Positions 1 through 10,197 of a stretch of 64,000 nucleotides of DNA are shown here, in pieces. The translations under genes were made by a program, and so were the position numbers. This stretch comes from Cellulosilyticum ruminicola JCM 14822 (GTDB lineage Bacteria; Bacillota; Clostridia; Lachnospirales; Cellulosilyticaceae), in NCBI RefSeq assembly GCF_001311925.1, contig NZ_BBCG01000004.1:58486-122485 (forward strand). Direction: 5' to 3'. Under the pieces are notes generated by a model. That model saw nothing but the letters and a program-made list of their open reading frames with translations, made no database searches and was not told where the DNA came from. The stretch's first letter is position 1, and each line of letters opens with the position of its first letter.

Positions 1-1201
1 TAATAGAAGCCAATCCCGATACCCCAACTGTATGTCCAATATTAGTCTTTACAGAACCTATTCCACAAAACTGTTGCTTATTAGTATATTTTCTAAAAGC
101 ATCTGTTAATCCCTTAACCTCTATAGGATCTCCCAATCTTGTTCCAGTTCCATGTGTTTCAATATATGAAATTGTCTCTGGTAAAATTTTTGCTCTTTCC
201 CACGCTTTAATAATTACATCATATTGTGCCTTAGCACTTGGCGCTGTTAAACCATTTGTCTTACCATCATTATTTGTTGCAATTCCTTTGATAACACCAT
301 GAATATGATCTTTGTCTTTTATAGCTTTATCAAGTGGTTTTAATAAAATAGATGCTGCACCTTCACTCCACACTGTTCCATTTGCTTCCTGATCAAATGC
401 GCGTACTACTGAATCTGGAGACTGTGTCTCCTCATTAATACCAGTTGGATAAAATAAAAGATTTATTCCCCCTACTAATGCTGTTTCGCAATCACCTTCT
501 TTTAATGCTTTTACAGCATGGTCAAGCGCTAAAAGGCTAGATGAACAACCGCTATCAACTACTAATGCTGGCCCTGTTAAATTAAAAAGATACGCTATTC
601 GACTAGCTAAAACACCTGTCCATGACCCCATTATCGCTGTAAAATCAGTGTTAGAAAGATAAGATAAATATGAATTCATTAAGCGATGAGAATGGTCATT
701 TCCAACAAAAACACCCATATTACTACCCTTGATTTGACTTCGACAATATCCAGCCTCTTCAATCGCTTCAACAAATATCTCTAGCATTATACGATGATAC
801 GGATCCATATTTAATGCCACAGCCGGTGGAATATTAAAATACTCTGGGTCAAATTTATCTACACTCTCTAAATATCCTCCTTTTAAAGTTCCCTTAGTCT
901 TTTGACCAACACGCTCATAATCTTCTCTTCTTTGTTCTGGAAATGTACCAATAGATACTTTGCCAGACACCAGATTGTCCCAGAATTCTTCTGGGCAATC
1001 TGCATCTGGAAATCTGCATGATATTCCTATTATGGCAATATCATCTGATTTCTGTTCTTCCTGTTTTTTAGGCGTATCTGCAGCCTTATTTATTTCTTTT
1101 AAAAATTGCTTAACAATTTCAGGAGCTAATTCTTTCTCTTTAACTTTTAATAAAAGAAAGTGTAATAATTCTTTTTTTATATCTATCTTCTCATCAGGCA
1201 T
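1..1201 (-). CDS. Trans-AT-type polyketide synthase, N-terminal ketosynthase (gene runs off the left edge)
   Basis: The frame opens with an ATG at 1201 and is still open at base 1, giving about 400 residues. Residues 1-45 are a charged, helical stretch where a docking segment normally sits. A ketosynthase (KS) starts near residue 53 (IAIIGISCRFP) and is nearly complete. Its active-site Cys (about 219) lies in DSGCSSS, where DTACSSS is usual; the two catalytic His lie in ETHGTGT (about 350) and KTNIGH (about 387). The MDPxxR region reads NMDPYHR, also divergent. The ATG overlaps the stop of the upstream PKS gene by one base (TAATG on the minus strand), which suggests translational coupling. 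A KS performs decarboxylative Claisen condensation on an acyl chain passed from the previous module. What follows the KS is outside the window, so extra domains or a thioesterase cannot be assessed. Confidence 0.9.
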   Translation of the reverse strand, partial: MPDEKIDIKKELLHFLLLKVKEKELAPEIVKQFLKEINKAADTPKKQEEQKSDDIAIIGISCRFPDADCPEEFWDNLVSGKVSIGTFPEQRREDYERVGQKTKGTLKGGYLESVDKFDPEYFNIPPAVALNMDPYHRIMLEIFVEAIEEAGYCRSQIKGSNMGVFVGNDHSHRLMNSYLSYLSNTDFTAIMGSWTGVLASRIAYLFNLTGPALVVDSGCSSSLLALDHAVKALKEGDCETALVGGINLLFYPTGINEETQSPDSVVRAFDQEANGTVWSEGAASILLKPLDKAIKDKDHIHGVIKGIATNNDGKTNGLTAPSAKAQYDVIIKAWERAKILPETISYIETHGTGTRLGDPIEVKGLTDAFRKYTNKQQFCGIGSVKTNIGHTVGVSGLASI

Positions 1202-3039
1202 TATACTTCGCTCCCTTCATCCATCAATAGAGCTTCTAGTTCTGCTTCACCTAATTCACCTTTAATAAGTTCTCTTAGTTCACTATCAAAAATAACATCT
1301 TCATTATTATCATTTGCCTCTATATTATTTTCTGCTAATTTTCCATCAATGAATTCTGAGAGTTCGGCAACTGATGGGTAAGAGAATAAATCTGATATAT
1401 CTACTACCCCATTAAATTGTTCCTCTAACAATTTAATAAGTTCTGTTGCCATTAATGAGTTTCCTCCCATATCTTGAAAACTCGTATACGCATCTATATT
1501 AGATTCACCTAATACCATTGAAAAAATATAACCTATCTTTAACTGTGTTTCAGTTAAATTAGCTAAACCTGTAATATTTACTTCTATTTGTTCTCCATTT
1601 GAATTATCTGCTTTTTCTTCAATATCTTCTAATCTCTTCTCAATATCTAATCCAAGTTTAAAAGGTAATTCTTCTTTTGCATTCTTTAAAACTTTTTCAT
1701 TAAATTGAGTAGGGATAACGAGACGTCTAGGCTCTGCAATAAATTTTTCTAATAGATTTAGACCATCTTGCATTTCAATATGTTTAAATAAATTCTGACT
1801 TTCATCTATATCAAAATCTACAGACATACCACTTCCATTCCAGCTTGGCCAGTTAACTGCACATACATTGCAACCTTCTTCTTCACCTAAATTCACTAGC
1901 GCATCCATAAATGCATTACCTGCACAATAATCTCCTTGTCCTTCACCACCTGTAAGTGCTGTAATAGATGAGAATAATGCCAAGAAACTTTCTTTTTCCT
2001 CTCTTACTAAGAGATATAAATTCATGGCACCATTTATTTTAGGCTGGGTAACTTGTAAGAACTTATTATCTTCTTTATTCATTAAGAAACCTTCTCCGGC
2101 TACACCAGCAGCATGATAAATACCTAGAAGTTTGCCATATTTAACTTTTAATTCTTTACCTAAATTCACTACATCATCACTATTAGTTACATTTACTACT
2201 TGATACTGTAATGTATTAACTTTTCTCTTAATATTTAGTAGTCTACTGTATGTCTTCATCATTTTATTTGAAGTATTAGTAGATTCATCTAACCACTTAT
2301 CCTCAGATGCAATCTCTCTTCTACCTAACAGAACTATATTAACTTTTCCTCGTTCTGTTAAACGCTCAGCAATTGAAAGCCCTATTCCACCAAGGCCACC
2401 TGAAATAACATATACACCATCTGTCTTTACTTCAAACTTACTTTCTCCTTCAAATGTATAATCTTCAATAACTTGTTCATAAACTCCTGATAAACGAAGT
2501 GCTCTAAGTCCATCGCCACTGTAATTAATGCATTCTTTTGCTACTTCATCCATAGTTATACCATTAGCTATCTCTATTTGATCTACCTTTAAGGCACTAT
2601 ATTCTTGTCCCATAACGCCTGCTAATGATAAGGTTGCTGCTGATAATGGCATAAATAAATTCTCGCTACCATCAACTTTCCAAGTTTCTCTACCTAAGAC
2701 CTTAAGTCCTGCTGTTAACTTTATACGACGCTCCATAACTAATTTATAAACTTTAAATAATGCATCTACTCCTAACATTTTTGCTTTATTTAAAGCTGCA
2801 CTAGAATTCATTATCTCCGTACACTCTTCATCAGTAGTAGTATAATCTACTGCAAAAATAATACCCTTTTCATTATTTTCTACTAATCTATCTAGTATAC
2901 TATTTAGCCCCTCTTCATTTGGAGCAAATACCTTTTCATTATCCCCTACTTCTTCTAAATAATAATTTGTAAGAGATACTCCAGCTTTCTCTAATGCTTC
3001 TGTAAGCTGTTGACTTCTTTCTCCTCTTCTACTAATCAT
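1201..3039 (-). CDS. PKS module, C-terminal part: ketoreductase and acyl carrier protein
   Basis: This 612-residue open frame is the second half of one PKS protein. Residues 1-200 are the structural half of a ketoreductase (KR). The NADPH-binding loop GGLGGIG is at 214-220, and the catalytic half carries Ser 357/358 and Tyr 371 (GDYCAGN), so an active KR is expected. An acyl carrier protein (ACP) follows at about 495-570, with the phosphopantetheine Ser 528 in GGNSLM. The last 40 residues are acidic and helical, a likely C-terminal docking segment for the next PKS protein. The ATG is not a natural start: the same frame reads upstream without a stop to about 3085 (ending VANNSKWA just before the Met), and the preceding frame stops at 3060 in mid-domain. 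One base appears to be missing near 3065-3085. See the reconstructed entry 1201-5975. Confidence 0.88.
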   Translation of the reverse strand: MISRRGERSQQLTEALEKAGVSLTNYYLEEVGDNEKVFAPNEEGLNSILDRLVENNEKGIIFAVDYTTTDEECTEIMNSSAALNKAKMLGVDALFKVYKLVMERRIKLTAGLKVLGRETWKVDGSENLFMPLSAATLSLAGVMGQEYSALKVDQIEIANGITMDEVAKECINYSGDGLRALRLSGVYEQVIEDYTFEGESKFEVKTDGVYVISGGLGGIGLSIAERLTERGKVNIVLLGRREIASEDKWLDESTNTSNKMMKTYSRLLNIKRKVNTLQYQVVNVTNSDDVVNLGKELKVKYGKLLGIYHAAGVAGEGFLMNKEDNKFLQVTQPKINGAMNLYLLVREEKESFLALFSSITALTGGEGQGDYCAGNAFMDALVNLGEEEGCNVCAVNWPSWNGSGMSVDFDIDESQNLFKHIEMQDGLNLLEKFIAEPRRLVIPTQFNEKVLKNAKEELPFKLGLDIEKRLEDIEEKADNSNGEQIEVNITGLANLTETQLKIGYIFSMVLGESNIDAYTSFQDMGGNSLMATELIKLLEEQFNGVVDISDLFSYPSVAELSEFIDGKLAENNIEANDNNEDVIFDSELRELIKGELGEAELEALLMDEGSEV

Positions 3040-3059
3040 TGCCCACTTACTATTATTTG

Positions 3060-5975
3060 CTACTTGTTCTTGCTTCTTTCTTTCTTAATTTGCCACTTCA
3101 TTTGTAATACTTCTGATTCATTTATTGCTTGTCCAAAATCGACATTATGAACTTTTTTAGTTGTATAATCAGTTACTCTAGCAACAACATTACCTTGTTC
3201 ATCTAATAAATCTACATCATAAGTCATTGTTTCTCCACTTAAATCTTTATTCTCTTGTAAATGGATATAGCTATAACAAATAGCAGGTAATGCATTGTAA
3301 TATTCAAAATGCTTATAAGTAAATGGTAAGAATGTTTCTCCTGTATTTTGACTAGTGAAGTTAATAGCATTATCTAACATTGCTGGATGTAAGCCTAATA
3401 TATTTAACTCATCTTTAAATTTATCATTAATTCTAAGTTGTACTAATACATCATTTCCAATGTTCCAATATGCTGTTACATTATTCCAATGCTCTCCAAA
3501 ATTAAATACTGTTGTATCTCTTTCTTCATCAAATGAGATTACTTCTTTCTCTCCTTGTGATTTCAAATATGTTAAATCTCTATTTAATTTAGGCAGTTCA
3601 CCTTCTAATTTAAATATTTTTCCTTCTGTATGTGGTCTCCATTGACCTTCTTCATTACAACTTTCAATATTAAATTGGAGTCCATTATCTATTCTTTTTC
3701 CTCTTATTCTTGCTAATACATGTTCTCCCTTAGTTACCATAAGTGGCATTAAGAAAAAGACATCCTTAAAGACCATTTCTTTTTGTCCTAATATTTGTTC
3801 TCCCACAAATCTTGCCATTTCCAAATATGTAGTTCCTGGAACAAGAGGTTGATGTTTTATCTGATGATCTGATAATACCCACTGATTTTCTACTTCAAAA
3901 GTAGTTTCATAACAGAAATCAAACGCCTTATCAACTATTTCATGATGAACTAATGGATGTAAATTAGCCTGAATGCTTCCTTTAACTTGTGTTATTTTAG
4001 GATTTGCCCAATATCTTGTTTTTTGTAAAGGATAGGTTGGAATAGATACTCGTTTACATTTTTCATCTTCATAGTATTTATACCAATCAATTTCTGCACC
4101 TTCTATATATAACCTACATACCTCCATTAATTGCTCAAGTGGATATCCCTTTTGTAAATAATCACTTAATTTAAACATAGCTAATTCACTATGATTTTTG
4201 CACTCCCTGGCACTTATATCACCTTGTTCTAATAACTTCTTCTTGTCACTAACAATATTATGATATCCTATATATATTTGTTTACCTGTATAGTTAAGGT
4301 TTTCTAATGTTAATGCTTTATTTATACCTCTAATCATTTCCTCTTTTGTAGAACCTATAAACACCGCTCTATATGCATAATGACCACGTCCAATATTAGA
4401 TGTATAGCAAATATTCATGAGAGACTCATTTGTTTCTTCTATAAATGTAATATATTTCTTTAAATATGCTTTAAATGACTCTGGATTTTTTGCACTAATG
4501 GTCAAACAATAATATGGTTTATTACCATTTTCACTTACTTGTTCAGGTGCTTCTCCTACTACCATATGACAGTTGGTTCTACTAAATCCAAATGAGTTAA
4601 TTGCTGCATATCTCTTTCCTTCAACAGCTTCCCATTTTTGCATTTTATCACTTATATAAATGGGACTTTCCATGAAATTGATATAAGTATTAGGTTTATT
4701 GAAATTAATAGTAGGTACAATTTCTTTATGCTTCAATGACAACACAACTTTCATCAAAGAAGCCACCCCTGAAGCAGCTACCATATGCCCCATATTAGTT
4801 TTCAAAGAACCAATAGCACAAAATTGATTTTTCTTTGTGTAATGCCTAAACGCATTTGTTATACCTTTTATTTCTATAGGATCTCCTAATATAGTCCCTG
4901 TTCCATGAGCTTCAATATATGAGATAGCTTCTGGTGAAATACCAGCCTTTTCCCAACAATCTAAAATAACCTCTTCTTGTGTTTTTGCACTTGGTGCAGT
5001 TAAGCTATTTGTACAACCATCATTATTAATTGCACTTCCTTTGATAACTGCATGAATATTGTCCCCATCCTCTATAGCTTGTTTAAGGGTTTTAAGTACA
5101 ACCATACCTGCCCCCTCTCCCCAAACAGTACCATGAGCTCTATCATCAAAGGTTCTTATGAAACCATCTCCTGATTCTACATTCGCCATATTAGCCCCTA
5201 AAGCATATTGTGATTTAATTTCTCCTGTAGGCATTAAATTTATACCACCAGCAATAGCTATATCACATTCTTTTATTCTAATAGCTTGAATAGCCATATG
5301 TATACTAACAAGTCCAGCAGAACATGCTGTATCGATTAACATACATGGTCCTTTAAAGTCAAAAAGATAAGAAATTCTACTTGCTAATATACTCTCCCAA
5401 GATCCAGTAAGCTGCATTTGATTTGGCTCTGAAAATTGTTTGTAATAAGTATAGTTTGTTCCATCACGTCCAATGTATACACCTGTTCGACTTCCTTTTA
5501 AAGCATCTCCACCATATCCTGCATCTTCCATAGCTTCCCATGCTACCTCTAAAGCTATGCGTTGATTTGGGTCCATATATGTTGCTTCATTAGGGGATAT
5601 TCCAAAGAATGCTGAATCAAATTTGTCTACTTGATCTAAGTATCCTCCTAATTGATGAACATCTTGCATCTCTTTTTTAGATAGTTGCTTACACCCCATA
5701 AACTCCGTATAATAAGGATTTTGCATAATAACTTCGAAGTCTTTTACTCTTTCTTTAGGAAATTCTCGAATACAGTTAATTTCTTTTTCTAGTAATGTCC
5801 AAAATTCATCTAAGTTAGATGCCTTTGCAAATCTTCCAGCCATACCAATAATTGCAATATCCTCATATTGTTCTTGACTATTTTTGCTAAGCTTCATAAT
5901 AAATTGCTTCGCTTCTTCTTTCGATAACTGCTGTCTTGCCACTTGTGATAATATATACTTTTTAATTTGCTCCAT
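3060..5975 (-). CDS. PKS module, N-terminal part: docking segment, ketosynthase and dehydratase
   Basis: This 971-residue frame has a genuine start. Residues 1-35 are a helical docking segment. The KS spans about 38-480, with Cys 218 in DTACSAG, His 357 in EAHGTGT and His 397 in KTNMGH. There is no acyltransferase after the KS; instead the chain reaches the post-KS LPTYP-like motif (IPTYPLQKTRYW, about 645-656) and then a dehydratase (DH) fold at about 675-950. The DH His is 704 (DHQIKHQPLVPG) and the DH Asp is about 868 (HPAMLDNA). The usual Gly of HxxxGxxxxP is His here. The frame stops in the linker between DH and KR, where a single lost base cuts it from the KR-ACP half. The AT-less layout means an AT supplied in trans must load the ACP. 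Confidence 0.9.
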   Translation of the reverse strand: MEQIKKYILSQVARQQLSKEEAKQFIMKLSKNSQEQYEDIAIIGMAGRFAKASNLDEFWTLLEKEINCIREFPKERVKDFEVIMQNPYYTEFMGCKQLSKKEMQDVHQLGGYLDQVDKFDSAFFGISPNEATYMDPNQRIALEVAWEAMEDAGYGGDALKGSRTGVYIGRDGTNYTYYKQFSEPNQMQLTGSWESILASRISYLFDFKGPCMLIDTACSAGLVSIHMAIQAIRIKECDIAIAGGINLMPTGEIKSQYALGANMANVESGDGFIRTFDDRAHGTVWGEGAGMVVLKTLKQAIEDGDNIHAVIKGSAINNDGCTNSLTAPSAKTQEEVILDCWEKAGISPEAISYIEAHGTGTILGDPIEIKGITNAFRHYTKKNQFCAIGSLKTNMGHMVAASGVASLMKVVLSLKHKEIVPTINFNKPNTYINFMESPIYISDKMQKWEAVEGKRYAAINSFGFSRTNCHMVVGEAPEQVSENGNKPYYCLTISAKNPESFKAYLKKYITFIEETNESLMNICYTSNIGRGHYAYRAVFIGSTKEEMIRGINKALTLENLNYTGKQIYIGYHNIVSDKKKLLEQGDISARECKNHSELAMFKLSDYLQKGYPLEQLMEVCRLYIEGAEIDWYKYYEDEKCKRVSIPTYPLQKTRYWANPKITQVKGSIQANLHPLVHHEIVDKAFDFCYETTFEVENQWVLSDHQIKHQPLVPGTTYLEMARFVGEQILGQKEMVFKDVFFLMPLMVTKGEHVLARIRGKRIDNGLQFNIESCNEEGQWRPHTEGKIFKLEGELPKLNRDLTYLKSQGEKEVISFDEERDTTVFNFGEHWNNVTAYWNIGNDVLVQLRINDKFKDELNILGLHPAMLDNAINFTSQNTGETFLPFTYKHFEYYNALPAICYSYIHLQENKDLSGETMTYDVDLLDEQGNVVARVTDYTTKKVHNVDFGQAINESEVLQMKWQIKKERSKNK

Positions 5976-6020
5976 ATACTTTATCCCCCTATATTGCTAG
6001 CTTGTACTATGATTGAACAT

Positions 6021-7517
6021 TTATTTCAAAAATACCTTTAGAGCTGATTCTTCTATTGTCATCTTGCCACTTGCTACAAGTTCTAGTATTTCATCTAAAT
6101 CCTGTTCCTTTTGGATTGCTTCATCTTTGCTACTATCATTTTGATTACGTTCATCGTTTTTAACTTTTTTAACCTGTACTTCCTGAACAGGGTTGCCTTT
6201 CTGTCTTAAATATTGAGCTTGTTCACCAATTGTTGAATACGTAAATAAATCTGCTACTTCCATTTGTCCTGGATAAACTTTTTCATATTCAGACAATAGT
6301 TGAGAAATAAGAAGTGAATTTCCACCCAAACTATTAAAATCATCTTCAATATCAAATTGATTCATATCTAGTGTATTAGCCCAAATTCTAGCAATATTTA
6401 ACTCAATTTCATCAGGTTCTTGCACTCCTACAAGCACCACTTCATTTTCATCTTCTTGCCACACCTTATGACTTATTTCTTTAGTTTCAGGCGCTACAAC
6501 CTTCATTTTCCCTGGCATAATAACAGCTGGCATTTTATCATCCATGACTAATATATTCATCAATAACTTAATCGCCTCATCCGTATTCACTGGTATAAAT
6601 AATTCTTCTTCATCTACAGCATTCATACGTTTAGCCATACCAACTTCTCTCCAAGCTGGCCATTCTATACTGCAAACAGGTAAATTGATACTCTTTCGAT
6701 ATCGTGCTAACGCATCTAAAAACATATTTGCAGCCACATAATCAGCTTGTCCTGGTTGTATATCTAACGTTGCTATACTTGAAAAACTAATAAACCATCT
6801 CAAATGATCTTGTAATGTAGCTTTATGCATATACCACGCACCACTTGCCTTAGGTTGATAAACATTATCAAACACATCTCTAGATTTATTAATTATAAAT
6901 CCATCTCCTACATTACCAGCCAAATGCATTACACCGATGATTGGCCCATACTGACTTCTTACTTTCTCACATGCTTCTAAAACTTCATTTTCATTACTCA
7001 TGTTTACTGGAAGTACTTTAAAAACTTCTAGCTTATCTTTTAGTTCTAAGAAATCTTCATAACGCTGACTAATCTTCTCATCTTGACTATCAGTTTTAAT
7101 GTAATCCCATTCAGCTTCATCTGGCACATTTTGTTTTCCAAATAATACAATTTTATTAATTCCATTACTAGCTAGAGCCTTAGCAATTGTTCTTCCTAAT
7201 TCTCCTGTCCCACCAGTGATAATCATTACACCATCAACTGTTGTTTCTAATTTATCCACCTTTTGAGATAAAGTATTATTTTCAATTTGTGGTACAAACA
7301 TTCTATTTTCCCTATATACTATATATCCTGCTCTATCCTTATTTACTATTTCATTAGCTAATAAACTTATAGATACCTCTTTATCACAGTCTATACATCT
7401 TAATGGCATATGACTTAATTCTTTTTCCATTGTACGATTAAAACCACTTAATGCTGCTTGTCCTGGATGAATTATTTTATCCTCCATTGTAAATACTCCA
7501 TTTTGTGTTAATAACAC
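6021..7517 (-). CDS. PKS module, C-terminal part: ketoreductase and acyl carrier protein
   Basis: This 498-residue frame carries the rest of a KR and an ACP. The cofactor loop TGGTGELG is at 101-108. Catalytic Ser 247 and Tyr 260 (QADYVAAN) are present. The ACP lies at about 370-445, with Ser 401 in LGGNSLL. The tail from about 460 to 498 is charged and ends in a helix, matching a C-terminal docking segment that would meet the N-terminus of the PKS starting at 5975. The apparent start is a GTG with no ribosome binding site; it is an internal Val. The frame is the continuation of the one stopping at 7547, after one A is restored in the A5 run at 7554-7558 (plus-strand T run). Confidence 0.87.
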   Translation of the reverse strand: MLLTQNGVFTMEDKIIHPGQAALSGFNRTMEKELSHMPLRCIDCDKEVSISLLANEIVNKDRAGYIVYRENRMFVPQIENNTLSQKVDKLETTVDGVMIITGGTGELGRTIAKALASNGINKIVLFGKQNVPDEAEWDYIKTDSQDEKISQRYEDFLELKDKLEVFKVLPVNMSNENEVLEACEKVRSQYGPIIGVMHLAGNVGDGFIINKSRDVFDNVYQPKASGAWYMHKATLQDHLRWFISFSSIATLDIQPGQADYVAANMFLDALARYRKSINLPVCSIEWPAWREVGMAKRMNAVDEEELFIPVNTDEAIKLLMNILVMDDKMPAVIMPGKMKVVAPETKEISHKVWQEDENEVVLVGVQEPDEIELNIARIWANTLDMNQFDIEDDFNSLGGNSLLISQLLSEYEKVYPGQMEVADLFTYSTIGEQAQYLRQKGNPVQEVQVKKVKNDERNQNDSSKDEAIQKEQDLDEILELVASGKMTIEESALKVFLK

Positions 7518-7546
7518 TAAACCTTCATTTACTTTTAGACGTAACG

Positions 7547-10066
7547 CTAACCATTTTTCATGAACTCAAAGCCCTTAATAAGTGCCTCGTCTGTAAAATC
7601 ACATTCTACAGATGGTGTCCATGCAAAAATACCTATATCTATCTTTTGATTTACAAGCTCTTCAAGATCATCACTTGTCTTAAAAGGCACTTTTATTATT
7701 TCATTACGTCCTTTATAGACTTCTATTAGTTCATTAAATAATCTAGGTGCCTTTCCAATAAATGCAATAGTTTTTCCTTCTACTTCTCTATAATTTGTAA
7801 CTTCTGATTCTAATTTATAAACTTCACTATATCCATATAAATCACTTTGCTTATCTACTTTAAATAAATTACTATCTGAAGTTGATTTAATACAGTAGTT
7901 CGTTACCTCTACTACAATTTCCCCATCTGGTGCATATAGATTTACATTGAATACTTGTGTTTTCCCGCCTTTTTCACCTTTTATTTTTGTGATTTCAAAG
8001 AATACACGCTTAGGTAATTTATTGTATACTGTTAATTTTCCATAAGATAATGGTAGATATAGCTCACTTTCACTCATAAAGTTATTCGCACCATTAATTC
8101 CTACATCCATTAATGAAGGATATATATAATATTTCTTTGCATCCTCTTGAAATTCTTCTGGTACAGCTAATTCTATTAAGAAATGAGTATGTTCTGAGTT
8201 CATCCATCCATTTTTATAGCATTCATCCCATCTTTTGCCTAAATAGAGTCCTCTTTTTATATCATCATTTCGTTCTACTGGCATAATTTGATTTAAACTA
8301 TTTTTTACTTTTGCTAAATCTACCTTTTTAGGTGCTTTCATATACTCATTTACATTATTTATAAATACACCTTCACCATGTTGAATCCATTCATCTGTCA
8401 CAGTAGAACTTACAAATCTAAATCTTCGTTTTCCATCTTCGTCTTCTATTAATGTATGTAACTTACGTATTTCATCACCTACTGTTGTAAACGGTGCTCC
8501 AAACATAATATTAGTAAAGGTAAGTGGAAAATCTCCTTGTTCTTTTAATCCTGCTGCTACCAACATTTCCACGTATGTTGTTCCAGGTAAAACTGCATGG
8601 TTATTGATTTTATGCTCATCTAGTTCCCAATGAGACTTGGTTGAAAAGTCACCTGCGTAAATTTTATGACCTACTACATTAGCGATTTCTTTTCCTAATA
8701 AATGATGTGTTGTCAATTTACTTTGGTATTCTCTTTTCTTGCCAACCTTTCCCCAACAATGCACATGCTCAAACGGATACGTTGGTAATGAAATACGATG
8801 TTGTTCTTGATTATTAGTTAGTACTCTCCAATTTAAATCTGCACCTTTAACATAGCTCTTTGCCCATTCATTTAGAACTTCTTCCATATGTTTATCGCCT
8901 TTTTCTCTCAATACTATCTTAGCATTTATCTCTAAATTTTGAGCTTCTGCTTCTGTTAAATCATACTCATATTTTTTATTTCCTTCACTGGCAACAATAC
9001 GATGACGCCCAAAGTAAATACCTTCTATAGGTAATGAATTTTCATCCATCCTAACAAACGCTCTAAGTTTTTTACATAATTCTTTGCGACTATTAAATAC
9101 CACGCCTAGACGTACCTCATAATGTAATCTCCCATTAGCTGCTGTAAAAACTGTATCAGTTAAATCCACCTGTTCATTTTCTAAATATTGACTATAATTA
9201 ATAGCCAATTGTTTTAATGCAGATAGTGATTTTGCACTTAATGGTAATACTATTGCTTTTTCTTCAGCGTCATGTGTTTTTTCATTTTTCTTTGATGGTG
9301 CTTCTTCTAAAATCAAGTGACAATTCGTTCCACTTAAACCAAAACTATTAATACCTGCTCTTAAAGTATCATTTGTCTCCCAAATACTAGTTTGAGTATT
9401 TACATAAACTGGTGATTCTACAAAGTTAATCTTTCTATTAGGCTGCATGAAATTTATACTGGCTGGTATCATTTTATGTTGCATTGCTAAAATGATTTTT
9501 GCGATGCCTCCTAATCCAGAAGCATGATCAAGATGACCTATATTAGTTTTTAATGAACCAATCGCACAAAACTGCTTTTTATTTGTAAAGTGTTTAAATG
9601 CTTGTTGAATGCCTTTGACTTCTATAGGATCTCCCAATGGGGTAGCTGTTCCATGTGCTTCTATATAACTAATACTTTCTGCTGATACATTAGAATCTTT
9701 AATAGCTCTTACAATAAGTTCTTCTTGGGCATTAGCATTTGGAGATGTTAAGCCATTAGAAGTACCATCTTGATTAATTGCTCCACCTAATATAACAGCC
9801 TTTATGTCATCTCCATCTGCCATTGCATCATCTAATCCTTTTAATACAAAAGCAAATGTTCCCTCTGCTCCACCTGTTCCTGCACATCTTTCATCGAATG
9901 TTCTAGTATGTAAATCTGGTGCTTGAATCTCTTTAATATCTTTTACACCGATATCTAATCCTGCTTCTTTTTTAAGTGGTACCAAATCACATTTGACTGC
10001 CCCAACCAAAGCCATTTGACATTCATTATTTTGTATAGCTCGGCATGCTGTGTACATTGCAACCAA
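7547..10066 (-). CDS. PKS module, middle part: most of the ketosynthase, dehydratase and start of the ketoreductase
   Basis: The 839-residue frame begins, by an internal TTG, four residues after the KS active-site Cys. Read further upstream, the same frame is open to about 10199 and supplies the missing DTACSSG motif (near 10080). KS His residues are 138 (EAHGTAT) and 178 (KTNIGH). After the post-KS motif (LPTYPFEHVHCW, about 428-439) comes a DH with His 485 (DEHKINNHAVLPG) and Asp about 654 (IYPSLMD). The usual DH Gly is Asn. No AT domain is present. From about 770 the structural half of the KR begins, and the frame stops inside it (GFEFMKNG-stop). The next frame carries the exact continuation. 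Confidence 0.88.
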   Translation of the reverse strand: MVAMYTACRAIQNNECQMALVGAVKCDLVPLKKEAGLDIGVKDIKEIQAPDLHTRTFDERCAGTGGAEGTFAFVLKGLDDAMADGDDIKAVILGGAINQDGTSNGLTSPNANAQEELIVRAIKDSNVSAESISYIEAHGTATPLGDPIEVKGIQQAFKHFTNKKQFCAIGSLKTNIGHLDHASGLGGIAKIILAMQHKMIPASINFMQPNRKINFVESPVYVNTQTSIWETNDTLRAGINSFGLSGTNCHLILEEAPSKKNEKTHDAEEKAIVLPLSAKSLSALKQLAINYSQYLENEQVDLTDTVFTAANGRLHYEVRLGVVFNSRKELCKKLRAFVRMDENSLPIEGIYFGRHRIVASEGNKKYEYDLTEAEAQNLEINAKIVLREKGDKHMEEVLNEWAKSYVKGADLNWRVLTNNQEQHRISLPTYPFEHVHCWGKVGKKREYQSKLTTHHLLGKEIANVVGHKIYAGDFSTKSHWELDEHKINNHAVLPGTTYVEMLVAAGLKEQGDFPLTFTNIMFGAPFTTVGDEIRKLHTLIEDEDGKRRFRFVSSTVTDEWIQHGEGVFINNVNEYMKAPKKVDLAKVKNSLNQIMPVERNDDIKRGLYLGKRWDECYKNGWMNSEHTHFLIELAVPEEFQEDAKKYYIYPSLMDVGINGANNFMSESELYLPLSYGKLTVYNKLPKRVFFEITKIKGEKGGKTQVFNVNLYAPDGEIVVEVTNYCIKSTSDSNLFKVDKQSDLYGYSEVYKLESEVTNYREVEGKTIAFIGKAPRLFNELIEVYKGRNEIIKVPFKTSDDLEELVNQKIDIGIFAWTPSVECDFTDEALIKGFEFMKNG

Positions 10067-10197
10067 TCCTGATGAACATGCTGTATCAATTAATAATGCT
10101 GGTCCTTTAAGATCAAGATAATATGCTATTCTACTAGCGATAATAGATTTAACATTAGCTGCAATTGCAATGTCTGGTACCTCTGGGGTTAATGTCT

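Larger units (their letters stand above)
1201..5975 (-). other. Reconstructed PKS gene: docking-KS-DH-KR-ACP-docking, one frame break
   Basis: Joining 5975-3060 with 3085-1201 gives one protein of about 1,590 residues with the module order KS-DH-KR-ACP. The first frame ends MKWQIKKERSKNK-stop. One base further back, the other frame reads through the same DNA into VANNSKWAMISRR, the expected start of a KR structural subdomain. Restoring one A in the A/G-rich run near 3075 joins them. A gene split by biology would more likely break between domains and offer a ribosome binding site; none is visible before 3039. I infer a complete trans-AT extension module that reduces its beta-keto group and may dehydrate it. 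Confidence 0.78.
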
